Below, piece by piece: positions 1 to 13,196 of a stretch of 64,000 nt of DNA. Origin of the DNA: Glandiceps talaboti (taxonomy: Eukaryota > Hemichordata > Enteropneusta > Spengelidae); assembly GCF_964340395.1 (NCBI RefSeq), contig NC_135549.1:1991001-2055000 (forward strand), given 5' to 3'. Numbering within the stretch: the stretch's first letter is position 1; every line of letters begins with the position of its first letter. The notes under the pieces are model-generated. The model was not told the DNA's origin. It worked only from the letters and a program-made list of their open reading frames with translations, and made no database searches. A program made the position numbers and the translations under genes.

Positions 1-222
1 CGTCACACGTCAGTTTTGTCATCGCAAGTCATCATAATGATTGCACACTCCAAGAATATCTTCGAAACCTTATTTGGAAATCGAAAGTCATCCATCTTCA
101 CGTCAGTGGATAACGTGCGTCACATCACTTTGAAGATATACGTCATTATCAGTCAGATATGATGGGAAGGTTCCTGGTTGTACAGTGTGTGTAAAATTGA
201 ATTTGGTTATGCTACTAAAGTC
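1..222. other. No gene recognised
   Basis: Low-complexity-free sequence leading into a tetranucleotide array. No coding or RNA signal was seen. Confidence 0.5.
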
Positions 223-504
223 TGTATGTATGTATGTATGTATGTATGTATGTATGTATGTATGTATGTATGTATGTATGTATGTATGTATGTATGTATG
301 TATGTATGTATGTGTGTGTGTATGTATGTATGTATGTATGTATGTATGTATGTATGTATGTGTGTATGTATGTATGTATGTGTGTATGTATGTATGTATG
401 TATGTATGTATGTATGTATGTACAATATGTATGTGTGTGTATGTATGTATGTATGTATGTATGTATGTATGTATGTATGTATGTATGTGTACGTGTGTAT
501 GTAG
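223..504. repeat. (TGTA)n microsatellite
   Basis: About 280 bp of TGTA tetranucleotide repeats with scattered TGTG interruptions. It produces long spurious Tyr-Val-Cys-Met and His-Thr-Tyr-Ile open frames on both strands; none of these is a gene. Confidence 0.97.
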
Positions 505-1710
505 ATGGTAAATCTTTATCTGTATGAAATAAAGTACAAGCATATGGTGAATGATGCATTCTATACATATGCTACATTATTATTCGGTGGGGGGGGGGGG
601 CGTGAAGAAGGAAAAAATATTGATGGAAATTCTGTGAAAGTAGCCTTGTGTGGCTTATTGCCTAGTAGAAACGTATTTTTGTTTGAACTGAACGTGATGA
701 CGTAAGCATTTTGAACTTTCGTGTTAGTTTCAACGCAATGCATTCGTCTAGCCTAGAACCTTGGGCGCTGTAAAATGTCTTTGCAGACAGTATTTCTAGG
801 TCTGTCGATGTCGCCATACGGTTTTGCTCGGCAACCTCCTGAAGCACATTCCAAGTTCTTATAAAATGCGAGACGACAACGTTAACAGAAAATAGGAAAT
901 AATGCATTCAGTATCCATATATGCTTTGACTTGTATGTAGCCCCTGAAGCAAAATGAGTCATAACTGAAATGGTTGCAGTCAGGTTTTTATTGACTTTAA
1001 TATTTTTTACAATTACGAATAAAACATTTTCAGTGAATCCATAATCAACTATTTAGTTGGAAAAATTTAGCGGATTTACAGTAGGTATTGCACCGAAGAC
1101 CTAAAATATCAGTACATCTCTAATAAAAGGTCATGTGTAGCATAGATGTAGAACGATATGTGTCAAGTACCAATTGCAACCAAATGTCCTGTTTTACGAA
1201 AGACCTTTACCCGTGGTATAAAGAAGAAGCGATATTTAATTGTATTTCATCAGTGATGAATTATTGTTCCTTCAGTAGACGCCATAAACGGATCAAATGT
1301 TTACAATGAACCGCTCGTTAAATTAGATCAGCTGTGCCTTTCACTTTGAATAAATACATTAAAATTGACAAGACGCTTTTACTTTTATGAAATGAGTGAT
1401 TGCAATTTGAAAGTGTAATATGTTGACCATTGTCTAATTCATTTAGTCTTTTATTTAAGTGGCACACGAGTTGTTAGACCGGACGACACAGTCCAATTAA
1501 TCTCCCATTGCTTAAGAACAAGAGTTGAGACAAATTCAAGTTTCTCTTAATTGACATAACTGTCATAGTAGTCGTAATTAGTGTCGAGTTATAATGTATA
1601 TTGTATTGAAATCGACACGTAATATAGAATCGTGGCCTCCAAAAGGGCATCTTTACAGGTCTATATAACATAACACGAACTTACAATGAGACAAATTTGT
1701 GTCGATACCC

Positions 1711-1716
<6 letters not shown>
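505..1716. other. Unassigned AT-rich stretch
   Basis: Contains a G11-12 homopolymer near 590-600 and only short open frames without recognisable domains. Nothing else could be supported. Confidence 0.5.
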
Positions 1717-1758
<42 letters not shown>

Positions 1759-1776
1759 ACACACACACACACACAC
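1717..1776. repeat. (CA)n microsatellite
   Basis: About 60 bp of CA dinucleotides with one TA interruption, preceded by a C-run and followed by an A-rich stretch. The 172-residue open frame across it on the minus strand is a by-product of the repeat. Confidence 0.95.
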
Positions 1777-1979
1777 CAAAACAAAAAACAAAAACAAAAC
1801 AAAACAACTATTCGACTGTCTCTTTTACTCAACAACGATTTTTGGTAATTTGAATAACTACAAGACAAATATGACAGACTATGACGGAAAATACAACCTC
1901 CTAAAATACTGAGTCCATGCCACTTCACGATTGAAAGTGGTACACAGCAAGCAGAGAAAGGGAAATTGTCAGGGCGCCA

Positions 1980-3060
1980 AGGCTGAAGTTTTGAAAAAAA
2001 AATTGCCCGGCTTGAAGTACAAATTTTGGCAGCATGTTTGGTTAGAGTAACATCTAAGCCTTCAGAAAACTGATGTTGCCCCTGTGGATTCTCTTGCGCA
2101 AACTCACAGGAGACGGTTTCCATGGTAACATTGACATTATTTTGAAGGATGCTAAACATTAAAAACGTCATATTTCGTGCCCCAGAAATGATATAATCAT
2201 AATTAAAGTATGTTTATATATATTTTAGGGGACAGGGAACTCAATGATTACATGACCTTTTCGATTCAAGCTCATAGTCAAAATTCAAGGTCAACTTAAT
2301 TTGTTGGACTTTTATCGAAACATTCATTGAAACCTTTCTGTATACTTCCATCAGAGAAGACTGGTAAAGCTCAGTAAGTTGATCAGAAAATAGCCAAACA
2401 TACAATCTTTCCTTAAAACGTGAAAAAAGGTATATATGAAGTTGTTTTGTAGCAAAAAGCTGTTACCAAGGCAACTGCTGTCAATATCGCCAATTATACC
2501 AAAGTGTTAATATACTAATCTGAAAGTGCTATTGATATGATGTCAGTGTTTGTATATAGGGCTTTGGGGACAAACAATTCACTGATTACATGATTCTTTC
2601 GATCCAAGGTCATTGTCAAAATTCAAGGTCATCTTAATTTTTTGTAATTATTAAAAAACCGTCGGAATCTTTTCTATACCTAACATCAGACATGATCTTT
2701 ACAGATGAAAATCGCTCAGAAAATAGCAAATTATATAGTCTTTCAGGAAAAATACAGCAAAGGCATATGCTGAGCTGCTTTTATTACAAACTTCTGTTGC
2801 CAAGACAACTGGTAGCAAGTTCACCAAAATATGAAGGTACTGAATATCGCAGGGTCCCGAAGTGCTACAGATATGATGGAAGTGTCTATATATATGTTTT
2901 AGGGGACGGGCAACACACTTATCACAAGGTCGTTTCGATCCAAGGTCAAGGTCATAGTCTTATTACAAGGTCACCTAAATTCTTCACTTTTATCGAAACA
3001 CCCACATACGTTTTAGCTATAAACTACTGCTGACATCAGATAGCAAATCAGATAGCAAAT
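1980..3060 (+). repeat. ~337-bp tandem repeat, forward cluster
   Basis: Diverged units are marked by a GGGGAC-(A/G)GG-(C)AA-type block at about 2229, 2567 and 2904, so the period is about 337 bp. Each marker is followed by AAGGTCA-type words; the third unit reads CCAAGGTCAAGGTCATAG near 2939. The segment from about 2050 to 2170 matches the reverse complement of 5890-6000 closely (shared blocks: CTTGCGCAAACTC and TTTCCATGGTAAC). This is an interspersed or satellite family of unknown type; no coding frame runs through it. Confidence 0.7.
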
Positions 3061-3869
3061 TATATAGGTTTTATAGTAAAGGCATATTTAGGGTCAGCTT
3101 ACTATGGGGTAAGGGAATTGTCTAGAAACAGGTTCTCATCAAAAGGAATGACGCCTGTACAATACCAAGTACTATAAAGATAGCTACTCCTACTTTATTG
3201 ACATCGAACAAAAACCTACAGATCACACAGAAATGAAGGTTTTCCTACATTCCATACTAATATTGGCTAGAATTTGATATTGATCTTCATTTGATTGGTC
3301 AATTAGGAATATATAGGATTGGTTAGTAGAGATTGTTTAGACTTTAAGATTAACTAATATGACGTAACTTGATTGGTTATGTAAATTGCAGTCAGGATCC
3401 TACATTTGACTCAAGCTCGGTGTATATTCAAACTCAGTGTATATTTCATTCCCGATACTTATTTACAAAACTTTATAACCAGGACTAAAGTCAAAAATGA
3501 TACAGAATTAAGTAAAAAAAACGAAAATGGTGTATATCTCAAGGTCTCAAAGCTCTACTGGCAACTCACTGATACATACGTTTTTAGATAAAGGGTGGTC
3601 ATATCGCATTTTGAGGCTTTACATACTGTTAAAGGATTTTTGAAAATATTTCTCCTGCTGTTGCTTCTAGATAGTATCTGTGGTGTCCATCGATTTTAGT
3701 CTTTTAAAGGACGTTGTTTTCATATTTTATTCTTACTACAGATATTTCAGATGGATTATGCGCGAGAAATCATTGATCTTTCTGATTAGTTACATTTTAA
3801 AGTTTTTGTTGAGGACTTTTGAGTGGAAATGAATGCCAACCCTTTACCAAGTGCTTTTATTTTATATTA
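3061..3869. other. No gene recognised
   Basis: AT-rich spacer between repeat clusters. One 61-codon open frame at 3406-3591 has no recognisable motif and poor coding character. Confidence 0.45.
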
Positions 3870-4690
3870 AAGCTATTTCATTATTGGTAAGACAACATGT
3901 TATTGACAATTGGGATATTCATGGTAGAGATTAAGTTGAAATTGTCAGTATTTTCAAATTTCTGGGTATTCATCTTTCACATGTCTTGGCAAACAAATAC
4001 TGAACACCTCGTAAAGAAAGCCGCGTGACAACAGCATCTTTATTTTCTTAGACGTTTAAAGAAATTTGAAATGAGTCATAGTTGTATTTTAGTCAATGTT
4101 TACCCTACTGTTATAGAGAGTCTGGTTTAATAACATCACCTACGATGAGTTGTTGCACTTGAGATATTGTCCGGATAGCACAGAACAGAGAATTATCAGT
4201 ACAGTACAGAATCACCATCCTTACAATCAATCTGGCATGCCAGATCCATTCGCAAAGCTACATCCATCATGAAGGATTCCAGTCATCCGGCACATACATT
4301 TTTTGAACTGTTACCCTGGGATATTAGGTACAGGAGTATAAAAACGAAATCAGAACATTTTAGAAAGAGCTTTTATCCATCTGCGATTCGCATTTTAAAC
4401 CAGTCCTAGGATCGTTTACCATTTGTTTTAGTTTCATGTTATTTGTCTCTGCATTTGTATCTTTAGAGTCATGTGTATTTTAAATCGTTTGATGTGTTAC
4501 ATTGATTTTATCTCTTGCTTTTATATTTCACTTGCATTTTCTTTCCAATGTTTTATTCAATTATTGTTTTCTTTCCAATCTTTAGTTTTCAATTTTATTC
4601 ACCTCTCTTTATGAGTGCACGTGGAAAGCCAATTTCCAATTCAATTTATGCAAATAAAATCAGATTATACAAATAAATATGGCAATAAAG
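3870..4690 (+). mobile_element. Degraded non-LTR retrotransposon, 3' end
   Basis: Interrupted plus-strand translations resemble the C-terminal part of CR1/jockey-type reverse transcriptases. First come FKFLGIHLS and a VKKA...LYFLRRLKKFEMS block (about 3950-4070), then YPTVIESLV. Next is a basic region with HTFFELLPWDIRYRSIKTKSEHFRKSFYPSAIRILNQS split across the typical end of such ORFs (about 4295-4400). Several stops and frame breaks show it is dead. It ends in an AAATAAA-rich 3' UTR and then a (TATTA)n tail, the structure expected of a LINE 3' terminus. The clade is not certain. Confidence 0.72.
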
Positions 4691-4692
4691 TT

Positions 4693-4780
4693 ATATTATT
4701 ATATTATATTATATTATATTATATTATATTATATTATATTATATTATATTATATATTATATTATATTATATTATATTATT
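4693..4780 (+). repeat. (TATTA)n LINE tail microsatellite
   Basis: About 17 units of the pentanucleotide TATTA follow the LINE 3' UTR directly. This suggests the array is the element's own tail rather than an independent microsatellite. Confidence 0.85.
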
Positions 4781-5079
4781 GATAATAATTATGTTTTGTT
4801 TTGTTCTAACAAGTAAATTTCTTTGAATCTTTTTGTTAATTGTGTCTGTTGTGTTTAGTAGATTTCTTCCCTTGCAGGAATGAGTCGTTTCTGAGATATA
4901 TTTTTCTCTTTATTTACCCATACTGGGTGATTAATTTCAAGTTTAGTTGTGATTCCTCTTTTGTAGCCGTTTAAGCAACGATATATGATAGGAGTCATGA
5001 TGTTTCTTCCTCAGCGGTAATATGCCAGTACTAAACATTTTCATATTACTGTATGACCCCCCCCCCCCCCCATGAAACG
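4781..5079. other. Spacer with poly-C tract
   Basis: No gene. A C15 run lies at about 5057-5071. Confidence 0.5.
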
Positions 5080-6050
5080 CCTGCCCTCAGGTTTGACTTT
5101 GACCTTATACGTAAAATATCACGTAACCAATGTGTAGCCCATCCCTCAAAACCAATTTTAAGGACAATTGCATCATAATCATAGCTCTTCCAGACACCAA
5201 AATATATAGCATTAAACTATTTCAGAATTATTCAAGATATCAAATTAGTTGACTAGGTAACATTATTTTGTTGACCTGGTACTGGTAGTTTCATTTGTGT
5301 AATTTCAAAGCAACGTCCAATACATTTTTGTCATTGTCTTTCTATTATGACCTTTTTGTAGCGTAATGTTTCCATGGTTTGTTGATAAAAACTGAAAATT
5401 TAAGATGACCTTGAATTTTGAATATGACCTTGACCTTGGATAAAAAAGATCGTGTGTTCAGTGAGTTGCCCGTCCCTTAAAACTCGTGTACAGACACTTC
5501 CGTAAAATCCGTATAGCATTTGGGGACCTTGTGATCTTCAGTATTGTCATATTTTTCATAATTGCGGATCTTGATATCAGTTATCTTGGTAACAGGATTT
5601 TGTAATAAAGCATCTTCAAATAGGCTTTTACTGTATTTTTTATTACAAGACAATATCATTTGCTATTTTATGACTGATTTTCAGCAGTAACAACTATGCC
5701 TGATGTTAGTTATATAAAACATTCCGCCAGAGTTTTAATAAAACTATAGAAAAAATAAGATGATCTTAATTTTCTCTATGACTTTGAACTTTGACCGGAA
5801 AGGTCATATGATCAATAAGTTGCCCGTCTCCCCAAATATATATACATATACTTTGGTTATGATTATAGGACTTCTGGAGCCTGAGATATGACGTTTTTTA
5901 ACGTCTAGCATCCTTCAAAATAATGTCACTGTTACCATGGAAACTGTCTCCTTTGAGTTTGCGCAAGAGAGTCCAGAGGGGGCAACATCAATTTTCTGAT
6001 GGCCCAGATATTACTCTAACCAAATATGATGTCGTACTTGAAACCATGTA
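5080..6050 (-). repeat. ~340-bp tandem repeat, inverted cluster
   Basis: Reverse-strand counterpart of the 1980-3060 cluster. The marker appears inverted (near 5134, 5470 and 5823), each with neighbouring TGACCTTGACCTTGG-type words. The edge at 5885-6005 pairs with 2050-2170. The two clusters lie head-to-head or tail-to-tail about 2 kb apart around the dead LINE. Confidence 0.68.
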
Positions 6051-8327
6051 AGGTAACTCTTGTTTTAAGCCTCGTTTTGGACCTCGGTGTCCTGCTGACT
6101 AAAATGGGACTGTGTAATACTTCAAGATCTAAATGCAAACCATTGGAAATCAATACACCAATTATTTTAGTTTCTTTCCTTTGAAGCGTATCAGCCGTCC
6201 GATTCACATGCACGCCTTGGGGTCCCACGCTACGAAAACCAAGCCAGTAAGAGTGGCTCAACCAAAACTTTTTTCTTAGCCGAAGTTTTAGAGAAAAACG
6301 CTTTTCCCTCAATGAACTCTGACATCATGCAAGAATGTCTGCAGTGTGGTACAGGTTTGGACTTGGGATGGGTAAGATATTACACATTAATCGTGACCCA
6401 TCGTGTTTCTCAACAAGGAAAACTTGACACTTCAACAAGATATACGCAGCGGCGGCTATTGAAATTTAAAAGCAATAGTTTTGTACTGAAGCCAAAATAG
6501 ATATTTGATAATACTAACCTAGCACGTTGTACTTATATCCTCGGTCGATGTGATGCTCCAATCATCGCACCTGCGCATGCCCAACAGCTATTTTGTGTTT
6601 GACATGGATGATAACTATTTCGTCATAGACCCTGGGATGAGCTCGCAAGTCATATATATTGAATTTAAGATTGTCTTTGAGTTCCTGTCCATATAGGTAA
6701 ACGTGTGTTCGAACGGTTTTATTGTGTTAATCCCCTAGAAGTTAGTACAGTGTTTAATAAATAACAAATAAATTAAAATTCGGCCCCTTTTTCTAAAGAG
6801 GGAAAAAAGGTGCTCTTTATCTTGATTGTAATTGTCACTCATAATGTTCAAGCCATCTTTAATGTAAATTACCATACATGAAAATGTCGTCGCTGATTTG
6901 TATTCAGTCTTAGCGGCTTTCAATGAATGTTTGATAGACTGGTGAACAACAGAAGACAGGTCAGTGCTTGTGACTCAATAATTGCAAAAAGCGAAAAATA
7001 GATATATGTTAAAGTGTGTCATTGTACGCAAGGAAGTGATCTGCAATGTATGAAGAAAGTGTGCAGCAAGAAGCCGGCAAATTATGAAATATAAGTAAAA
7101 ATTGAGATTGCGTTTTCGATTCCTCGAAGCTATAGTATTTCCAATGCGATCGCACCTCTCTCGGGGTTTGCTTTATCACACTTCAATGATTTCATAGCCC
7201 ATCGGGGAATTTCCTAAGATAGAGGGACTATATACATATGTAGAGTACAATCTTAATGATGTTCACCTGGCTCTTGAGATATCCTGGGGCAAAATTGATA
7301 AGTGCACTGCAGGATTAGGTTTATCTGTTTTATCTGTTCGCTCCTCATGACCACAAAATAGAACCCTTATCGCAAGTACTCTCATCCGAGTATCCGTGTC
7401 AAGGCGTTTTGCCAGAATTTTATATGAACGATTATTACATGTATAAATACCTGGAATGATAGGAAACTTTTAATTGAAATTACTTGTCTGGATAAAGCGT
7501 ATAAGGAAGGGATCATTGGTTCTGATACGGCAATAACAACGGTCGATTTGCGATCTTTCCACGTCATTGAAAGGGACACGTGACGCTATCGCTAGGGGTA
7601 GATTTATAGACTAAGTGTATCTTAAGTTTGTATTTTCACATTTTCCAACACCATGACGTTTGAACCGTTTAGTTGGTCAAATCTCACCAGTACGCATTTA
7701 GTCTGAAGACTTCATTGATGGTATGATTGGTCTCACAGCCCTTGAACTCAAATGTATTATTTTTTTCAAGGATGTCTATCATGCAGTTGATCCATTGAAA
7801 ACGCTTAACTTTAACGATGCCTACATTTAGTATGACGATTGTGTCAAGTTACCCGGATCTGACCTTTAAGTTAGACTAGTTGGCAGTAGATCAATGTTAT
7901 GGTTTTTTGATAAAACAACATGAAACGTCAACAGTTCTCATGCTAATTCATGGTGGTGTTTCCTCCCGGTTGCAGATAGTAAAACGTGGCCAAAAAGACT
8001 AAATTTAGATTACTGTGTCGAGAAAACTCTTGACAGCTAGGCAATACAGTCAATGTACTATCGCAACATAACGATGGATTCCGCCTATATATTGCATAAC
8101 CCACTGATAGAGTTTTAGTGGCTAGACAATGAAATGTAATACTGATCCAAACGAGAAAATTGTATCACAGATATCTTACTGACACTGCTACATTAGAGTC
8201 TCTGGCGTCATCAAACTTATCATTTTGGATTCAGGAATAACCGTGCCAGCGAATGTGAATGCTCCGCTTGTATTCATGGTATATGTTAAGTTAAACCATA
8301 CTGTCAAGGAAATCGTCATGAACTAAG
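6051..8327. other. Gene-free stretch
   Basis: Short open frames only (6016-6312 minus, 6312-6500 plus, 6735-6923 minus, 7382-7579 minus), without motifs or plausible splice structure. Around 7008-7060 a block of the type AAAGTGTGTCATTGTACGC resembles the internal part of the small inverted-repeat transposon seen intact at 49421-49832. Confidence 0.5.
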
Positions 8328-8348
8328 ACGATAGTCTCTAATCAAATT

Positions 8349-8402
8349 AGATAGACAGACAAACAAACAAACAAACAGACAGACAGACAGACAGACAGAG
8401 TC

Positions 8403-8439
<37 letters not shown>

Positions 8440-8440
8440 G
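8349..8440. repeat. (CAGA)n microsatellite
   Basis: AGAC/AAAC tetranucleotides. The same array occurs in reverse complement and longer at 41883-42020, inside the inverted partner. Confidence 0.95.
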
Positions 8441-9804
8441 GCGTTATTTATGACTTATATAACCTACTGATTTATAAATAATTGGTATTCTATAATGAAC
8501 TGGCTCAGTCTGCAAGTAAACACATGTCAGTTATATACATCTATAGTATCAATCTTATGTATCACATGACAGGTTGCCACCCTCCGCCTGTTCCCTGATC
8601 TCGCACTTTCCCTTATAAATGTAAAATAATAGTTGAATGTAATACTATTAACAATCAATATCTTATTGTTTCACTTTGTATACTGAAATAAAGGAGGCAT
8701 ACAACATGTACTACTAAACACACTCGAGAGGAATATATATCGGATATTCGGAGAGAGGGCGAGATAATAAAGATTTTAAAACTTAGAGATGCATTATGGA
8801 TTTGGCAAGAGAAGAAAGGGGAGGAAGATTGCCAATTATTTACTGATTTTGGTTAGCCGTTGGTACCGTTATATTATACATACAATTCATTTCAATTCGT
8901 TACCGTCGTCCAAAATATAAAATTCATACGTGTTGCATATGACGTACATTTATTACATCATTTCTGATGTCATATCCTACGTCATGGAATCATGCTATGA
9001 GATTGAAAACCTAGGTATGACACGTGAAAAATAGGTTTTCTTGTATGACCACAGAGGGCGTTCTTAACACCCTGAAGAATTGCGAACACTACATGTATAT
9101 TCTGTATGTTGAACAATAGGAAACGAATACAAAAGTAAATGGTCGTATGAATATATGAATATATTAATGAATGTTCATACAAATGTAACAATAATTGAGC
9201 GAGAGCCTGCCTCAGCTTAGATGCGTAAAGCTCATGTGGATTAACGACAGAAACAAAAAAATTATTCGCCAATCTTTGGTGTGAAAATAATCTCATAGTT
9301 CATCAACACTTTCTGCTGTCCACATTTGCACTTTTTTGTCACTGTGTTATCGACCTGAAATGTGGTCACTAAACAGTGAACAAAGTGAGAATGGTAGACA
9401 GGTGCACAGATTACTTTAGCCAATCAGACGAGAGGGTACTAAGATTAATTTGCAAATATAGTAACCTTAGTTCGCAATGTGACTTTTACATATACCTATT
9501 CAAACCACTATAGAAAATATTTGGTGAATTAAACTAATTTTCTGAATTCCTATTTAATACTAGTACATGTAATCATGATTTATACCAGTAATTTTTTATC
9601 CCATCCGACCCCACACATTTCACTATTAGTTCATTTTTAGGAGATGTTGAGGTGATATACGTTGCATCGATGGGGAAACGTTCCTCTGGCAAGCAGGTTG
9701 AGGGAGTGGGAACCGAGTGGAAGTGTTACAACAGCGTTTCAAGTGTAGAGACCCTGAGTCCAGGGAAGGGTACTCCCAGAGGAAAGTAAACGGGAATGTC
9801 CAAT

Positions 9805-10063
9805 CCAATAGGGAACTTGCAATCCAGACTGAGCATGCTCAGACGCAAAGTACTATGGGATTATATGTGGTTATCGTAATACCTAATCTGGAGCTACTAC
9901 CGATAAAATAAACCTCCCACAATGCTCAGGGTGACTATGAATTGATTATTTGTGGTTACAAACTAAGTAACATTATTGTTTACAATACTTATTGATTAGT
10001 ATTTATTATCACATTTCCCATGATGCAACATTCAACATGGCGGGTTTGCAAGTTCCCTATTGG
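9805..10063. mobile_element. MITE-like element with 18-bp terminal inverted repeats
   Basis: CCAATAGGGAACTTGCAA at 9805-9822 is the exact inverse of the 18 bp at 10046-10063. The 259-bp element has no coding capacity. The duplicated copy of the surrounding DNA (about 17940-17962) reads straight across the site without it, so this is a mobile insertion and not a local hairpin. The family is not identified. Confidence 0.8.
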
Positions 10064-11218
10064 GACACTTTCTCACGAAAAAATATCCCCTATATATGGG
10101 GTCAATAACCACGTGTAGCTTATTATTTTAGCGGCACTCCCAAATTTATGCGAGCGTTGTCGTCCCCCCCCCCCGTAAAGGCGACAAAATCATACTCTTG
10201 GCATTGACACTTTGAAAATAATAGCCCAAGTGGTCATATGGATGAGAGATGGATCATAAACAATATAGCCCTATAATGTATAATTTTTGTTTAGTTGACT
10301 CATTTTATTTACAAAGCATACACTCCCTTTACGTACAATGACAAACTTTTCCACATGCGTGTTGTATTATATTTGCAATTATTGGGTTACAAACTAGGAC
10401 TTTGACCATGTTGTTTCACCGTGGTTTCCAAGAAGACTCGACAATGCTAAAGTTATGTTATTAGTTAAAATTTCAAAATAAATGCCATAATCCATTCTCA
10501 TTTCGTCATTGTTTCAATGTATGTTGCAAAACTATGGCAAGCTTTTTTTGTTGTTGAAACTTTCTGTTTTATTCTACATATTACATAATGAGCCAAGATT
10601 TGGAAAGGACCACACCTGACTTAAAATCGCCAAAGCTCGAAGGGCGCCACCTACGACAGTCTCGGTTTATACGTGGCTGTTTTCGTTATGGTAATAATGA
10701 ATGAATTTGTCATTCACTATTCATAATTTAATGTGTCATTCTGAGGTTTCAAGAGTCAAACAAAATTCTGTACGTTTCTATAGATAACCTTAACGGACAT
10801 GAATATTACATACACTAGTCTTGCAATACGAAGACCACGGGTCTGTGCTCCGAAGTTTAACCTTAAACCACATTTGTGGTCTGAGGTTTAACGAACAAAA
10901 GCCGAGGGTGAGAGTACTAGGGGCGCACAGAGTAAACGCCCCCGACCTTTGGACACTTGTAGTATTAAAAGAAAGCCCAAAGGTCCGGCACCTAGAATTT
11001 ACATACACATTAAGTATGTGACAAAATTTTGGTATGTGAAAGGAGTTACAAGAATGGAATACACATATAAAGCAAGCCATACCATTTAAATGGGGACATA
11101 GAGATATTTTGTGAGGAACTGGCTTCAGTGCAGACCTCATAAATGAACTATTCCAGGGATTCAAGTATGTCGATTGCATAGAGTCAACCTTATGTTTCAG
11201 ATAAAAACCCAACAAGCA

Positions 11219-11243
11219 AACACACACACACACACGCACGCAC

Positions 11244-11301
<58 letters not shown>
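11219..11301. repeat. (CA)n microsatellite
   Basis: About 80 bp of CA repeats with a few CG substitutions near its left end. Minus-strand open frames here are repeat artefacts. Confidence 0.95.
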
Positions 11302-11303
<2 letters not shown>

Positions 11304-12735
11304 TTCAATAACCCCAATCATATACAGCAATGATTTGATGTCCTAACAACCAAACTCCATCAATTTGTATAATCTATGTTCCATTGCAAGAACACTTATA
11401 CTACTATACACACTGCCTCTTACACATGAGTTTTAAGAAACTTTAGCCGTATGCTTTTATCACCAGATACATATATACAGCTACTAGCTAACTATACATG
11501 TGTATATTTCATGAAGGTCCCTGACAATTTGTATTGAAACGTCGTACAACTCTATCTAGCTAGGGCACTACTTTAACGTCAAAAGTTAAAGTTACTTGAC
11601 CAATGGGCTAGATTATTTGAATATTCATCAGCGCCAAAAGCAGGTCCAAACACTTGAACTTTAGCCTTGAAAGATCACTATGAATAGCCACAATATATCA
11701 TACTACTAATGGGTACAAGTATCTGCCATATCTACATGTATACCATTATCATGCATGCATCGTAAAATCGATGGTCCGAAATTCAATTCCGGTGTTGCGG
11801 TATCTCGATCAAACACGACAGTGCAACGCCGCTTACCATTGGACGCGTCATTGTTGTAAAGTAGTTGAAATATAAACGTCGAAAACTCTTAACAGAACAA
11901 TGTTGTGCGACACGAAATGTACATGTGTAATTTATACCGAACTACGTAATTTGAAAAAACTGAACGGGGAATCCCGGCGATAACGGGGGTGTCAAACCTA
12001 GATTTTATCAGAGTTTTGGACATTACTACTAAACTGCTCCGCCTGTTTACGAACGATTCACAGCCTATACATGTAGACCACTTTGTTGTAACGGCGATAC
12101 TTTTTGTGTGTAGACAAAGTAATACATAAATTAGTTATCATAAAAAATGAAATTAAATCGGGAGTTATAACAATTCCCCTGCCCCACGGTACCCCCCTCC
12201 CCTCACTAGGATATGTCGGGGGGGGGCATGATTATCTTGGTCGAATGTATGAATATTCATCAGTCACAACCACCAATCCTGAGACATAATCATGAATATT
12301 AATTAGAAAAAGCTATAGGAGTAATACGTGGAAGGGGGAATCCCGGCAAAGCCAGGGGGTGTCATTCCCTGAAAGTAAATCTATCGAAAGAAGACTTTTA
12401 GGGTTCCAAACATAAGATGAACATATCATAAATCATCTTGAATGATATTCTTTTGAGAGTATTAAGTGCATAGTTAAGTTTATCTTTATTTAAAAGAAAA
12501 CACCCAAACGAATGCATATCACTCGTAGAGTACATATTATATGTGTGGCACCCCCATGAGCTAATGCGCTATCTTTGGAATATTTGGAAATACCCTTTAC
12601 AGCTAACCAATTGAATGTGTACATTCTATACAAATGGGATTTAAAGACAGAGTATCTAGGCCAGTGTTGCGCACATTAAAAAAACAAAAAATGCCAATAT
12701 CGACACACCTACACCAAAAAGTTGTAGAATATGCT

Positions 12736-13138
12736 GCAAAAAAACAATTGGCAATGTAGACACACCTACACTAAACTGATACAGAATACAGAATAATTCT
12801 GGAGGACACTGGACATAGTTTCTTTGCTGCCGATGAAGATGGGCTGTATCACAAGTTTGTGTCATAAGATCCCCTATTCGAAAGGAGAGATGATAGTTGA
12901 AAGCGATAAAAACCAGTGCATCTATACCGCAACACGGGATTGGAAATCTGGCAAAACTTCTACAAAGGTACAGGTTTTTGCTATTGTCGTATTAGTCACT
13001 GTAATGACTTCTAGAAATTATGAGCTTCGTCGAGTACGCACAAATGTGTATACATGTATTTTTAAAGATGTATCGTGGTAAACAAACATGATTATCACAA
13101 CTGAACTGATACGGTTCAGTAGTGCTATTGACATGGTG

Positions 13139-13140
<2 letters not shown>
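12736..13140. other. No gene recognised
   Basis: An 85-codon open frame (12824-13081, +) has no recognisable domain and no supporting splice or homology evidence. Confidence 0.4.

Positions 13141-13196
<56 letters not shown>

Larger units (their letters stand above)
8328..10618 (+). repeat. Left arm of large inverted duplication
   Basis: This block is repeated in reverse complement at 40439-42043. Matching begins at GACGATAGTCTCTAATCAAA and ends at GGACCACACCTGAC. It includes the CAGA microsatellite and long stretches that look near-identical by eye. The left arm carries about 0.7 kb (about 9403-10105) that the right arm lacks. No gene is recognised within it; the 104-codon minus-strand open frame at 8982-9296 is disrupted in the other arm. 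Confidence 0.88.
9527..12735 (+). repeat. Left copy of a direct segmental duplication
   Basis: Two blocks recur in the same order and orientation at 17672-19990. 9527 to about 10345 pairs with 17672-18700, and 11685-12735 pairs with 18717-19990. Diagnostic shared strings are CTAATTTTCTGAATTCC and GTAAAATCGATGGTCCG, and both copies carry GGGGAATCCCGGC followed by GGGGGTGTC. Between the blocks this copy holds about 1.3 kb of other sequence, including a CA repeat. Short open frames in the copies (12104-12289, 12656-12865) are not conserved as proteins, so the block is treated as non-coding. Confidence 0.82.

Noticed and set aside
103-568. Several overlapping open frames of His-Thr-Tyr-Ile or Tyr-Val-Cys-Met repeats
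   Set aside because: They are translations of the TGTA microsatellite in all frames. The same artefact occurs at 15554-15853, 20885-21422, 21422-21866 and 43002-43416.
1653-2171. 172-codon minus-strand open frame
   Set aside because: It crosses the CA microsatellite and a dispersed repeat, and its inverted repeat partner at 5.9 kb does not keep the frame.
8982-9296. 104-codon minus-strand open frame
   Set aside because: It lies in the inverted duplication and the corresponding segment near 41.0-41.35 kb is interrupted; no motif.
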